From Costus lasius (taxonomy: Eukaryota > Streptophyta > Magnoliopsida > Zingiberales > Costaceae): a stretch of DNA of 64,000 nucleotides. Location of the stretch: positions 96,871,565-96,935,564 of the forward strand of contig CM050451.1 in NCBI GenBank assembly GCA_027563935.2. The letters run 5' to 3'. The notes beneath the pieces are model-generated. The model did no database searches and had not been told where the DNA came from. It saw only the letters and a program-made list of their open reading frames with translations. Both the position numbers and the translations under genes were made by a program. Every line of letters starts with the position of its first letter. Position 1 is the first letter of the stretch. This document shows positions 32,905 through 45,232 of the stretch, piece after piece.

Positions 32905-35900
32905 TGTTAAGCCATTTATTTCACCCGGATGGCAATATGGAAGAAACATTTCTGATATGGTGTAGCATGAATAACAATGGAATTAAACCTGATGTTGTTG
33001 CTTCCGGCGCTCTTCTCAATCGTTCCTGCAAGCGGCAACAAATGCAAGATGCAAGAATTCTCTTTCAGAAGATATTAGATGCTGGATTGGAGCCTGACTT
33101 GGTCTCGTACAATACTCTTATGTGTGGTTTCTGCAAAGAAGGGAATATTAGCGAAGTAGGCCGTTTACTGATCATGACGAAAGGAAATGGTTTTGTCCCA
33201 GAATTTATTACATACGAGGCTCTGGTTCGCTGCTTGGAGAAAATTGGAGTAGAAAGTACTGAAGCAAATGCTTCTATGAAACTGCAGCAGATTTTCTTTT
33301 TCAATGGATCTGTCCTGGAGGATCTTTAGAGTGGTATATAATGGACCGAATGTTGGTCAAAAGAAATTGTTTAATTTCCGTGGTTAAGCCTCTTTAAGGA
33401 CGTGCTTCCTGGGGAAAGATGCTGGGGACATGTCTTGACTACTGCTGTCCAGTATGAAATATCACCAAAGAAAAAGAACAAGTCAAAACTGCAAGTTTGT
33501 GGAATAAGGCCTACACGCAAACCCGTTCAGTGAGGTTAGAAGCGATTTTTATTGGGCTGACTTGATGGAGAAAGGGACGCACTAGGCACGACCTTTTATG
33601 GGACTTCAAAGTTCTTAAGAAGAGAGTACATAATCATGTGTACTTGATGATGTCTCTTAGGATTGGCTTCCTTCTAGTTTATTCCTTGCTTATGAAGCAT
33701 CCGTCGTCCTTAAATATCCCGGTTAAGGCTTTTAAGAAAATAGTGCGTTAAGCCATTTACTTCACCCGGAAATAGGAAAAAGTACCACCAGAAGTCAACA
33801 ACGCCAATACTTTAATAGATAGCAGTAAAGAGAAGAGCAACGCAAATGCAAACAATGCAGACATAAAAAAAAATAAGACCATAGTGACCATAAGGCATGA
33901 ACAACAAATAGATAAGAGGAAGGCATCCTGGAATAAATAAAAGGGGGAGAAAGAGAATAGCATTAAACCTCACTGATACTCCAATATTCAGATTTGATGT
34001 TTAAAAAGAAAAGTAGCAATTTACCGTGCCAATATTCTCAAAGAAAGCGCGTTAAATTCTTAAGAGAAATCCGGAAGCAACATGATGAACTTGAGGCCCA
34101 ATTTTCGAAGAGAGGCTGCACCTGAAACTGAAATACCAGAAGTTTTATGAGCCATCATATGCGAAGAGGCACGAGATTGCAAATAGTGAAAGCGCTAAGG
34201 ACGATGACACACATGCTGACGACAAAATTACCAAAAAGAGAAAGGCGCCCTCGGCTTTTGGCTTAATACTATAAAAACAAAAGAAGTGCTGGATAAAGAG
34301 ATCCAAGAGTGTGATGAGGAAACTTCCAAACAAGATATAAAATAGTCCAGAATTAAACTCAGATCCCTCCTAAATTCCACAGGTATTGATGAAGAAGCGG
34401 CTGAGCAATTTGCCAACATCAAACAGAAGCCTCCACAAAAATTATTCCACATGCTATGTGAGACCGCAGGCAGTTTTTCAGGGGAGACTCAAGAGACCTT
34501 ATGGATCTGGCAACAAAATAGTTGCCACAGATCCACTTGACCCAAAATGACACTTCATGTACAATGATACTCCACTAAGAAATGTAAAATTTAGGAGGGA
34601 CATGAGTTTAATAGTCTAGTCACCTTTTGAGGAGACTCGGCGTGAGAACCTGCTAAGGAGAAAACACCTTATCGAATTTGCTAATTGTAAATCATACTTG
34701 GAATATTCTTTATACGTGTTCCCCCACCTTGGTCGATATTTAGCAAGTCATCCCAAATATACCGCTACATGGTCAACCAAGATGATCAGGTTTATTGGAA
34801 GTCCTGACTATCAGGCAAAGTTTCCATCAAATCAGCACATGAGGCCTTACTCTACCTGGAAAATACGCTAGGTACGGATAGGCAGGAGACCCTCAAACAC
34901 GGTAAGCAGGGTGGACGCTATACAAGGCAACTCCCACAACCTGGTTTGTGACCACTCGATGCGAGATACATGAGGCCATGACGATTTATTGTTGTGTCAT
35001 GCTGTCATGTATGGGTGTACTAAGTTGTTTGTGGCGTGAGGCGTGGTGTGAGCCATGACTACATCTTACTCATGTTACATGGACAATCGATGCCATTCAG
35101 ACATTATATTTAAAGGGAAATGCTGGAAAGTGGGGGCTGGGAGATATGGTCATTAAAGACACGAGATATGGGGCGGCCACTGCCCAAAAGGAAGAGAATA
35201 AAAGGGGTTTTGGCAGTGGCCAATAAGAAAAAAAGACAAAAGAGAAGTCTGCAGGCAGGAGGTTTTCAGAACAGACAAGAAAACAAAAAAGAGGAAAGAA
35301 CAAAAAGGAGCCCACAGGAAACGTAATAGAAAGTGAAAAGGTAAAAAAAGAGAAGAAAAGGGGAGAAGGCCAGCGGCTTATAAAAGGAGAGGAGAAGAGT
35401 TCAAAAGGGCACCCAAAAAAAGGAGCAAGGCAAGGAGGAGAACACTGCAGCGGAAGAAGGTAGTAAAGGAGAAACTTCTTTTTTTCGATCGGATTTCCTA
35501 GGCTTCATGGTTGCTCTAAGCAACCTGGCATCACAAGGGCACACACGCCATTTCTTTCTTTCTTCCTTGGATCGTTCGAATTTTTTTTTAGGCTTCATGG
35601 TTGCACTAAGCAACCTGGCATCAAGAGAAGGCACACACCACCCTTTTTTTTGGACCGTTCCTTTTTTTTTAGGCCTCATGGTCGCACTAAGCGACCTGGC
35701 ATCCTGAAGAACACACACGCATTTTTCTCTTCTATTTTTCAAAAGTTTAAAGCACGAATGATCCATGGTACGCGCTGAGTAAAAAGTGTCGAGGCGGTTG
35801 GGAGGAGAGGAAGTAAAAAAAATAATAATAAATAATAAAAATATGTATGGTGCAGAAAGACTCGTAAAACCGCACAAGGGAGGAGGGGAAGAAAATCCGA

Positions 35901-38242
35901 AAGAAGTAAGGTCGTAAAAAGAGACTAGAGGAATCTGTAAGCGGAAGAAAAGAAAATACCGAGCGAAAGAAGGAAGAGGGTAAAAGGGAGGAAAGATGCC
36001 GACGGCGATAGAAGCGTGGCCAAAACAAAAATTCATGAATGAAGTCGACATTTGAATCGTAAGAGAAAAGTACCTGTCAAAAGCCCTCCAGTGTTTCTTC
36101 TTAGGGACTTTGTCCAAAACAAAATCACGTCAAGTGACGAAATCCCTCAAAGAGTTCTGTCAAAAGGGCTGCTGCCGCATTAGAAACTTGAAGAGGGCTT
36201 TCCCTGTGAGAAAGGAATAGTGAAATGAATCGCGTCACTAAGAAGAGTTAAGAAGGGAGAAAATCGCACAAACAGAAGCAAGCTTACCTACATGAAATCT
36301 GGTCACAGCAAGTAGCCAAAGGATTTTACCTTGGCAAAGATCGCCGGTCGCCGCCGTGCGAGGGCTCCTACAGAAGCAAAAGAGCCGTTAAAAGAAATAA
36401 AAAGCGACAGTAAATAGAAATACACATAATAAAAGAGTGAAGGCATATGTGGGCTTGCGGGAGCGGATCCGACCTGGATCCATTTACCGCTGGGCCAAAT
36501 TCCGGGACTCTGCCATCGAGTCAGTACAAGTCCAGCCTGCCATTGTCAAACCATCGGATCCCTTCCTCTTGTCCAGATTGCTGCACCTTTTTCATCTGCT
36601 CTCATCCCGTCGGTACCTCCGGCGAAGTAGGCTCACGGTCGCCGATCAGGGGGACCATCTGGAGTCAGGATATGCCGACTCCCTTTCCCTTGTCCGATCA
36701 TTGATGCCGCCAGCTCTAATACCGCCATAAGCCGATAACGCCACCACGAATTGACCTCGCCGCCGTCCGGACTCTCAGCATATGATTTCGCCGATCCTCT
36801 GTTCCCTTTCCTTCCGACTTGGGCGAACTCTGCCCTGGCGCTGGAATCGCCGACATCCTCGGCGGCTTGAAAGCCCAATGTCGCCGGAGACAGAGCGACG
36901 CTATCGACTTCCCTACCCCCTGATGGATTCCACGCGACGGCACCATCGTTCTCCTCACGAATTTCTCGCCTGCCGCACAGAGTCACACGGAAGAGTAGCT
37001 TTACTCTTCCACGACGGAAATAAAAAAGGAAGAAAAGAAAATAGAAAATAAAATGAAAAAAGCCTATGGTGGTAATACTAAGTGAAATAAAAAGAAAAGC
37101 AAATAAAAATATGTATGGTGCAAAAATGATGACTGTGATCACCTTCTCCACCTCTTGAATCTGATAGGTCGCCTGTGACTAAATGTCAAATTTAAAAGGG
37201 AGCAAGAAACCATTTTGGGTCAATCACTTGGCTAACAGCCCAAACCTAACTCGAGTCGTGCTTAAATATCGACTCCAAAAAATCAAAATATCTGAAAGCC
37301 TTAGCGCGTTGCGATGTAATATTGTTTGGGAGGTGCGTACGTCGATGTTTAAACGTCGGGGCGTAGTTCCTCAATATGATATTGCGTCCGCAAGGCCGGA
37401 TAAATTTCCAAATCAAATTATCCAACACGCCGCAAGGCCGGATAAATTTTCAAATCAAATTATCCAACACGCCGCAAGGCCGGATAAATTTTCAAATCAA
37501 ATTATCCAACACGCCGCAAGGCCGGATAAATTCTCAAATCAAATTATCCAACACGCCGCAAGGCCGGATAAATTTTCAAATTAAGTTATCCATCACGCCG
37601 TAAGGCCGGATAAATTTTCAAATCAAATTATCCAACACGCCGCAAGGCCGGATAAATTTCCAAATCAAATTATCCAACACGCCGTAAGGCCGGATAAATT
37701 TCCAAATCAAATTATCCACCACGCCGTAAGGCCGGAATATCCTTCTTTACTTTAAGTCATCCAACGCGCCATCAAGGCCGGGTGATCTTTCCAGTCTGAT
37801 ATCCGACACGCCTTAACGTATTACGATGGGATATCGTTTGGGAGGTGCGTACATCGATGTTTACCATCGGGGCGTAGCTCCTCGATATAACGTCGTACTG
37901 CCTGGGCCGGATATTACCCAACGCGCCGTTACAAGGCTAAAGTCCGACGAACACAAATCACCCATCTTGATGAATACTCCTTTTCTCTCATCATGTCAAA
38001 CCATGTATCACGTCAAGTTAAATTTATGAATGAAATTTATAAGTGACATCATCTAATTATCGCTCTTATCTTGTTGCGTATTATAGATCTCTTAATCAAA
38101 GGTTCCCTAATTTTAGGGGTAATTAACAATGAGCGCTTGCGCTCATTGGAAGTCAGAACCCATTAAACAAAAAGCCTAATTAATTTAAGGTGGATTTGAA
38201 ACGGTCATAATACATTCTCGATGTAACGAAAATGACCCCACA
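32905..38242 (+). repeat. 3' LTR of the Tat element (5338 bp)
   Basis: A near-identical copy of 13601-18937. About 22 substitutions were seen, nearly all transitions, plus one extra T in the run near 35670. It repeats the captured PPR (32937-33329), the NAP1-like and unassigned fragments, TATA box (35379), hairpin units (35500-35705), the A-rich hairpin (36989-37010) and the 42-bp array (37388-37735). Confidence 0.97.
32937..33329 (+). CDS. Captured PPR C-terminus, 3' LTR copy
   Basis: Same 130-residue frame as at 13633-14025 with one amino-acid change (Asp to Asn near the C-terminus) and the same stop. Lying in the 3' LTR, it would only be transcribed from this LTR's own promoter or by read-through. 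Confidence 0.8.
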   Translation: MEETFLIWCSMNNNGIKPDVVASGALLNRSCKRQQMQDARILFQKILDAGLEPDLVSYNTLMCGFCKEGNISEVGRLLIMTKGNGFVPEFITYEALVRCLEKIGVESTEANASMKLQQIFFFNGSVLEDL

Positions 38243-38664
38243 AGAGGCACATTGAAGAGGCGCCTTGAAGACTATAAGAGGGATGAGTTCTTTCTTCAGA
38301 GGGGGGAGTCGAAGGCAAGAAGAGGATTGCGCCAAGAGCTTAAAGGACTGGTTCCAAGGCAAGAGAACAACATTCCAAAGAGAGAAAGGCGACATCAAGG
38401 GAGGAGCAGAGGAGTTTGTCTTAGTTCTTTTCTCTTTTCTACTTTGTTCTGTCACCTTTACATCTTAATCATAAATCTTGTACTTGTAGTAACCATGTGT
38501 GTATTAGCGTAAAACCTCTATCGGGATTCGGGCGTAGCCCGTCTTTATGATTTACAAGTATTAATGTTAAGAATTGCTTTCCGATATATCTATTGAGACC
38601 ATTTGATCTAGATTTATTTCATTCGTGTTTATCGATTTTCGGCCGGATTGGTTTTCGCGCTTTA

Positions 38665-38860
38665 GTTGATTGTGGTAACAATTGAGAGGTGAATCACAAT
38701 CAACACATTCTCCTTGATCAAACTTGTGTGCTCTATTGCGAGAGTCGTAGAGACCACTTGGGGAATCTTGGTGTCCTGATTCACACGATCTACCTCTGCT
38801 TAGTCCACCGCGAGAGTAGGAGACTAACTAAGTAGATTGTGGAGTTGTCCACCGCGAGAG
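38665..38860 (+). other. GNRA-capped hairpin array, family-A copy 2
   Basis: Same series as in copy 1: 38665-38674/38695-38704 (perfect 10 bp), 38731-38735/38748-38752 with loop core GCGAGAGTC (ACAAGAGTC in copy 1), then two hairpins with loop core CGCGAGAGTAGG. Confidence 0.6.
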
Positions 38861-39195
38861 TAGGAGACTAACTCAGTTGTTGAGTCGCGCACCCGAGAGG
38901 GGCACGGCTCAAGAGGACACATCCTTGGTTTTCTAGAGATTATCAAAGCAGTACTTCTCATTACGCATATAAGTTCAAAGACGTGGTGAAACCCGATATC
39001 CCTATTTCTCTCTCTTCGTTCGACCTTCGTTTTATTACGTTCTTTTTAATTAGAATTGCGACACCATCTAAGACCCTCATTCGTTTAGCTATTGATTGTA
39101 CGATTAGTCGGTAATTTACACTAGTCCTCGTGGGAACGATATCTTAAGTACTACATCAGTAAGCCGTGCGCTTGCGGATTTTGTGCAACACTAGC

Positions 39196-39527
39196 CTCGG
39201 GAAGAAGATCCAAGTCTTAGGTCACACTTCAACTTGCGCCACCTCCAAGGTACATGCGCCAAGATGAAGTAGAGGAGAAGAAGTCGCCAAGTCCAAGTCC
39301 TTCTTGCGTCAAGAGGAGGAGAAGAAGACTTGTGCTTGCGGCTAGATGATGGAGGAAGAGAAGTTGCGCCAAGAGCCTCCAAGCTTTCACCCCTCTCTAT
39401 TACTTACGCCTCTAAGGATTGTAACATATGTGAGGGGGCGGCTAGGTGCTCTTTTATAGGGCAAGAGGCGGTTTTTGAAAGGCTAGGATCAAGACAAGTG
39501 GGCAGCTAGGATGAAAAGGTTTGAGGC
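39196..39527 (-). mobile_element. Outer LTR fragment, middle part
   Basis: Continues the outer TGTTGGG-type LTR interrupted at 13090. On the minus strand it has 'cctataaaagagcacc' near 39455, a likely TATA box, and runs to the family-B insertion at 39528 (39523-39527 is the left TSD). The frame at 39191-39382 is not a credible gene. Confidence 0.65.
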
Positions 39528-41592
39528 TGTTGTATCCCAACAAGTAGGTAAACTAAACTTATTCTTAAAGTCGCAGCCAGAACCTAAGTGTTGGTGCACA
39601 GGGACTTGTCACCCCCTGATACGGCTCTAAAAACTAGTTTGGTCACCACACTTGTTGTTATCTCCGCAAGTGCACGGATGCTCGAAGTAATAATTAAGAT
39701 ATCGAACCCATAGAGGCCTATGTTGTCGAATACCAAATAGTTTATTTCTTACTATCTAGGCTAATCGAAGTAGTGAGAATAGCAATTGGAAGCTAAAACG
39801 GAATTATCAGAGAGAAAAACTGGGGTTAGGGTTTCATTCACTTTAACTTTTATGACTAGATATGAATAAGGATTTCGTCAGTTCAAATTTATCATGATGA
39901 AGATGTAATTTACTTAATAAAAGGATTGTTTCACTTTCGTGCAAACAACCACACAGGGATTTATCTTCGCTTTCGTGCAAGATTCGTCTCAACGCTGAAG
40001 ATAAGTAAATCATCAAACAATGAACTCAAGGATCACTTTCGTGCATCCGAATTCTAGGTTGATAATCTCTAGTGGAGTCTCAAGGATCACTTTCGTGCAT
40101 CTGAGTCTCTACACTAGTTTTACTCATGGATCTGCAACGTTCCAATCCTTGCTTTCGCACAAGATCTCCATGCTTGACAAATAGACTCGATTTATAGGTT
40201 CATGTTATAATCATGACAATTAATCTACTAGAACAGATCAAATTAGATCTAACCTAAGGAAGGGATCCTAACATGCAATTCTAGGGTTCCAAGTTCTCAA
40301 GCAAATCACCTTTCAGTCTCATTGAGAAAATTCTAAAAACATAATTAGTAACATGGACTTATAGAGAGTCTAAGTACAATTATCACATGAGCAAAATCAT
40401 CATGCTAAGATTAAACTCAACGAAATAGTGAAAAAGTAGTTATCTAGTCATTAGAAATTAAGTGAATTACTCCCCCATGTCCCAAAAGTAGTTTAAGCTA
40501 TCATCATGAAGGAATTACAATAAGTCATGGTTTCAGAGGATCAAAAATCAAAGGAAAAGAGAAGTTTAGAAAATACAGCACGGTTGTGAAGTATTTCACA
40601 GTCATAATTTGCAAAGATCGTCGATGAACAGTGTCGGTGACTCCTTTTTCTTCGATTTCTCTTCCAATTGATCTCCTTTCGAACTGAAACTTCTGGCATG
40701 TTGTCTCCTCCTTCAGATGAAGCTTTAGTATGAAAATCACGGCCAGAGATCGTTTGGATTGAGCGCAGCGGCGAAACCCTAGGCGGCGGTGTGAATCCCA
40801 ATTTCTCTCTCGACAGTCGATGAAAATTGGGGCTTCTAGTGTGTGTCCGTTCCTTTCGTCCCAAAGCTCCTTTTGCTTCTTACGGTATCCAATTTGGGGT
40901 TCTGGATCGCTCGCAATCCTCTCCGCAAGATTCGGGCGTTAAAGTTGACCTGGGTGTCGTGTTAAGAATAGGAATTATGACAGTGGAATAGTTTACGGCA
41001 CTGCCGTAAAATCGCTCAAGTCTTCTATTTTGATGTCATGCGGGAATTACGGCACCGTAATCTGGTTTACGGTAGTGCCGTAAAATCGGCTGAACTCTCT
41101 GTTCGCGAATGTCTGGCAATTACGGCCCGTGTAGTTTCTTACGGTAGTGCCGTAATATTGAGCGAAGTTTCTGTTCTGAAGCGTTCTGAAATACAGTACC
41201 GTAATATTGTTTACGGCGGTGCCGTAAAATCTGAAAAACTTTATGTTCGGAAATTCTTCAAAATACGGCAGGGCTCGAATTTTACGGTACTGTCTGAAAA
41301 TACAGTACTGTAAAATGGATTACGGCACTGCCGTAATTGCTGACTTACTCCGTTTTACGTGAAATTTCTTGGGTGACCTCCTCTTGATGATGGGAATCCT
41401 TCTATGTATTTGACTTTGCATGAAAATGCCTAAAAATAGTGCCTTTTTACCTGAAAATCATCAAAAACAAAGAAGAGTGTAGATTCCGCAGATATTGATA
41501 AAATATGGCATAAAAACATGCAAAGTCTATGAATATGACATATAAATATTAATAAAATGGCATAGAAATCACGATGAATGTCGGTGTCATCA
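39528..41592 (-). mobile_element. Solo LTR, Athila-type family B, minus-strand copy
   Basis: The 2065-bp unit reads, on the minus strand, from TGATGACACC (41592) to GATACAACA (39528). The flanks are GAGGC (39523-39527) and GAGGT (41593-41597), a TSD with one C/T change. It matches the plus-strand copy at 61334-63407 along its length: palindromes, hairpin array with CACTTTCGTGC loops, and the 'agttttt-g-gcc' region near the end. The TSD mismatch suggests some age. Confidence 0.88.
40985..41340 (-). repeat. Palindrome array TTACGGCRSTGCCGTAA in family-B LTR
   Basis: Near-perfect palindromes such as 'tttacggcactgccgtaaa' occur at about 40992, 41066, 41138, 41211 and 41320, with half-sites between. 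The step is about 72-74 bp at first, so this is also a degenerate tandem repeat. Confidence 0.85.
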
Positions 41593-41597
41593 GAGGT

Positions 41598-42786
41598 AAG
41601 GAAAATTTCCAAGACATTTCCATAATTCTCATTCAACCCTTCCTTTTGTGCCCACACCCTTCCTTGTGTGCCAAGGCCTTGCCTTGCGCCCCAAGAAATG
41701 CCATAGAGGCATTCATACCATAAGGGATAAGGGGGGAGGCACCAATTGCTACCTTATGAAGCAAATTGCGCCACTTCTCCCCATTATGCTCATAGGCGCC
41801 TAGGGGAGAAGTCTTCTCCCCATTATACCCTTTTGATCCTTCTTCTCTTCATGACAACTTATTAGTGAGCCAAACTTAGCAATGAGCCTAGCCTAAAGTC
41901 CATTACCCATGTTTAACAAAGCTATTGGATCCAATCCAATTTAACCCAAGGTCAAATGAGGCTAACCATGGTTAATCCGGCCAATATGCCAAAAATAGAA
42001 GTTGGCTCCAATAAGTTTCTTCCATCTCATCAGGCCCATTGGCGTTGATGAAATCTCCAAAATAGATCCGAGTTATCCAATAACTCGATCATAAGGCTTC
42101 CCGATCAATACGAGAACTCGAGTGTCTTGGTGTGTGACCTTGTAGGTCCCTCTGACGTTAGCAGTGCACACCTAAGGTCTCACAAGCAGTGAGTGGCACC
42201 TAGCAGTGCATCGCTGCTACCCAAGTCATCGGAATGGATATCGACATCGACATCCCCATCATCGCAATAGGTGCAGATACATTACAGTCCTTTTGCCAAA
42301 CTGATATCCAATTGGACAAGTGTGTCATCACTTGTTTTCATCCAATCACATGGCTATGACTAAATCAGGTGTTTACCTGGGTATGGCCATACACTTTCAG
42401 TCATAGACCATAGAGGAGCTCTATGGATATCATACTTCCTAAAGGAAGGGGCAAATCCTTGATCTGTCAATTGGTCTTCTCATATGGGTCGTGACATGCT
42501 CAATGACAACCTTTATGACCTCCCAATTACGGCAAGGTGTTAGGTTGCATCAAAGCATGTCTCTTACCATATAGAAGAGTCAATGACCTCAAGTCTAAGG
42601 ATCAATGCATCTCCTATCACTTGTGAGGATAACTCATGACACTAAGTCATAGCCTCACAGCGGGTCGGTCCAGTATATCCATCACTGATATACCTATATG
42701 CCTGCGTTAGCACCGCGTGCCTAACCAGCTCATATACTAGTCTCATGGATACCATAGCTGTCCTATATCCACTAAGGTATATTGAC
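41598..42786 (-). mobile_element. Outer LTR fragment, 5' part, truncated
   Basis: This continues the outer minus-strand LTR beyond the family-B insertion. It contains long non-coding sequence of LTR character (for example 'cagtgagtggcacctagcag'). No TG start is found at 42786, where the sequence switches to element B's LTR, so the outer element is truncated or rearranged here. No coding frame. Confidence 0.6.
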
Positions 42787-43573
42787 TAGGTTTGAAAAGA
42801 ATAGATCTGACGTTGCGATTCACCTCTCAGTCCTTCTCGTAATGTCTAAGACGTAAAATTACTTGATCAGGGTAATTTACGGAATATTGACTCTCCCACT
42901 GCTTTCCTAATCGAATTCTGCCCTGGAAGTGATTTTCGCCGTCGTCGCCTCCTCTGTTCATTTTCGTGTGTAGAAGCCCCCAAAACCCTTCCAAAATCCT
43001 TCATTTTATAGTCTAATCAATATAGAACCCATCTAGGAAGATTTCTGGAGAGTTTGGTTCAATTCTGGTTCAGTTTGAAGTCAAATCGAGTAAGAAACCG
43101 AAAGGGCGGACGTTTTTACGGCTCGTAATAAGTTTACGGCCACGGCCGTAATTCTTTCTATGTGTACAGGCTTTATATCACAAAAATATTCACGGACCGT
43201 AATGGATTTACGACTTCACCTGTGAAAGTTTCTGTGCATTCCAACACTTAGCCGTTTTTCACCCACTACTCGAACTCGAAATTACAGCCGACCTAGAATT
43301 ACAGCCAAGGCCGTAATTCTCGCGTTCTTCACTATTTCAACTCCAAATTCGACATGTAAGCTCGTGATCTCCTCGGGAATCATGCTTTGGCTTCAAAACT
43401 CGTGAAATCAATCATTTTTACACTATTTTACCTACATTTTTAATAAAACTAAGAAAAGTGAAGATTCTGTGCCAAGTGAAGTAAAAACATTAAAAGTTGT
43501 ATAAAATCATTCAATTAAGCCCAAAATATCATATAAAATATAGGCAAAAACATGGTGTAAATGCAACGCATCA
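42787..43573 (-). repeat. Element B 3' LTR, truncated
   Basis: Homologous to 52890-53926 with an internal deletion of about 250 bp near 42890 and loss of the last part of the LTR (minus-strand 3' end). The minus-strand start TGATGCGTTGC is at 43573, just after a 'gcttgaggataagca' block. The first R/U5 hairpin (42810-42818/42837-42845) has two mismatches in sense RNA here. Confidence 0.85.
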
Positions 43574-45232
43574 AAAACCCTAGACTTAAATTTGCTTATC
43601 CTCAAGCAATACTTTGATATGTATGAAGAATGTAATGATAAGGAATAATCTTATTTGTTTTTGCCCCTAATAACATCCTTAGTCCACAAATTAAGCAATC
43701 AATCTTTCTAACTCAGGTAATTCAAGAAAAATCATAATAGAAATAAATTCCCAAGAGGTTACAATCTAAGAAAGATAAAATTCACAATTCATGTCATAGT
43801 ATTCATTCTTCACACACTAAATATCAGATACTTTCAACTTAATAAATCTATCTTACTGAACACACAAAAATTTATTTCAAGAATCTCAGTGATGTTAAAA
43901 ATAAGAGATTTTAAAAGCAATTTGGTCTTTAAACTATCATATGTTATTTACCGTTAGCATCATAACATTGTTTAAAGTATACCATAGAGTAGTATAATTT
44001 AACTCATAGTCTCAATCTAGGGTCAACGGAGTTGTCCACTTAACCTACAGCTTTCTCTTTTTCTCCAATTTTTTTTTTATTTATTAGACTTCAACTCATG
44101 TCTTCGGTACCACTACTAAATTTAGCAGTGCCAAGTAGAGGAGTCTTTTCTCTCTCTTTTTCTTCTTCTTTTTTTTTTATATTTTTCTAGAGAAAGCCGA
44201 TCAGTGGCATGATACTTAAATCGTTATCGATGCTTGATCACAACAGATTTAAAGTATACCAACTCGTGGTATAATATAACTCATAACTTAAGATTTCTCA
44301 ACTAGAGGAGTTGGAGCAAATCTTAGTTAAATAAATATCACCAAATTTCTCTTCATAAAAATTTCTATCAAGCAAAAATAAATAAATTAAACTTCAAGTA
44401 TAAAGATACTATGCATGTGTCCTATGAACATATAACAATTCACATATGCATTTTATCAATACCAGAATTGAATTTACCAATAATTTAAGTCTATATGAAA
44501 TTTCAAAAATTCCCTATGTCATCAAATTAATCACTCAAAATGTTTCATAAGAAAAATTAAGGATAAAACAAGTTTGATTATCCTTAAAAATCATAAACAT
44601 GCAAAATACATACCTATAAAGCTTTGAAGAAAAAGCAAAATATATGAGGACACCCTAGACTTAAATTGTTGCATATACATAGACATTAAAATCAATGAAT
44701 CATAGATTTTAGAAAAAATGTTACAAGAGTTCTCTTTTATAATGTGGGCGAAAACCTATTCAGTTATATCAAAAGATGAAAACATGATCCCGAAAAATCT
44801 AGAAACTGTATCACATTAAAGATAATCATATTTTACAATGTAAACAAGTTTCAAACATTAAATACCATCATGTTTCATTTTCAAAATCATATTAACCATA
44901 CTCACAAAGAAGATATCGTAAGAATCATGGTCCGTGAGTGACTCACGGCTACACCCATGAAAGTTTCGTTTGGTGCTTATTTTTCATGTAAAAATTTTCC
45001 AAAAATTCCTGCACATAAAATAACTTATTAAAATATTTTCTATCAATAAAAATTCATCAATACATGCTGCAAAAAGTCATAAAAATTAAAAGAAAATAAA
45101 TTTAGTAAAGAAAAATCGAAACTAAAAATGTTGGAATGGAAAAAGTGCAAAGCCTCTAGGTTCCCTCCCAGGAGGCGCTTGTTTAAGGTCATTAGCTTGA
45201 CCATAACTTCATGTCATGGTGGAGTTAGTGAA
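43574..45232 (-). other. Element B non-coding 3' internal region
   Basis: AT-rich, no credible frame. It holds the CACT...AGTG motif with 'ttcggtaccac' and 'tgccaagtag' (about 44090-44150) and the block 'gtcaagctaatgacctta' (minus strand, about 45203-45185), both shared with elements A and C. Element A starts at 45233 after TSD GTGAA. Confidence 0.7.

Larger units (their letters stand above)
13601..38242 (+). mobile_element. Complete 24.6-kb Ty3/gypsy Tat-type retrotransposon
   Basis: TSD AGAGG flanks an element with two LTRs of 5337 and 5338 bp (TGTTAAGCC...CCCCACA), a primer-binding site at 18943, an open Gag-Pol with two RNase H domains (a Tat trait), captured host-gene fragments after pol, an antisense gene and a purine tract at 32890-32904. 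By eye the LTRs differ by about 22 substitutions and one T-run indel, so the insertion is recent. Gag-Pol has no internal stop, so it may be competent. Length and antisense gene fit the large Tat/Retand-like elements; no chromodomain was seen. Confidence 0.97.
13096..39190 (+). mobile_element. Solo LTR, family A copy 2, split by the Tat element
   Basis: The left part 13096-13600 starts TGATGTCTCG and the right part 38248-39190 ends GTGCAACA. The outer flanks carry the perfect TSD CTAGC. Joined, the parts make about 1448 bp and match copy 1 (7596-8988) throughout, including palindromes, minisatellite and hairpin array. The split is exactly the Tat insertion with its own TSD AGAGG (13596-13600 and 38243-38247). 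Confidence 0.95.

Noticed and set aside
35401..36117. 238-codon minus-strand frame in the Tat 3' LTR
   Set aside because: It runs antisense over hairpin repeats and AT-rich sequence and is split by a one-base indel in the 5' LTR; Phe/Ser-rich composition only.
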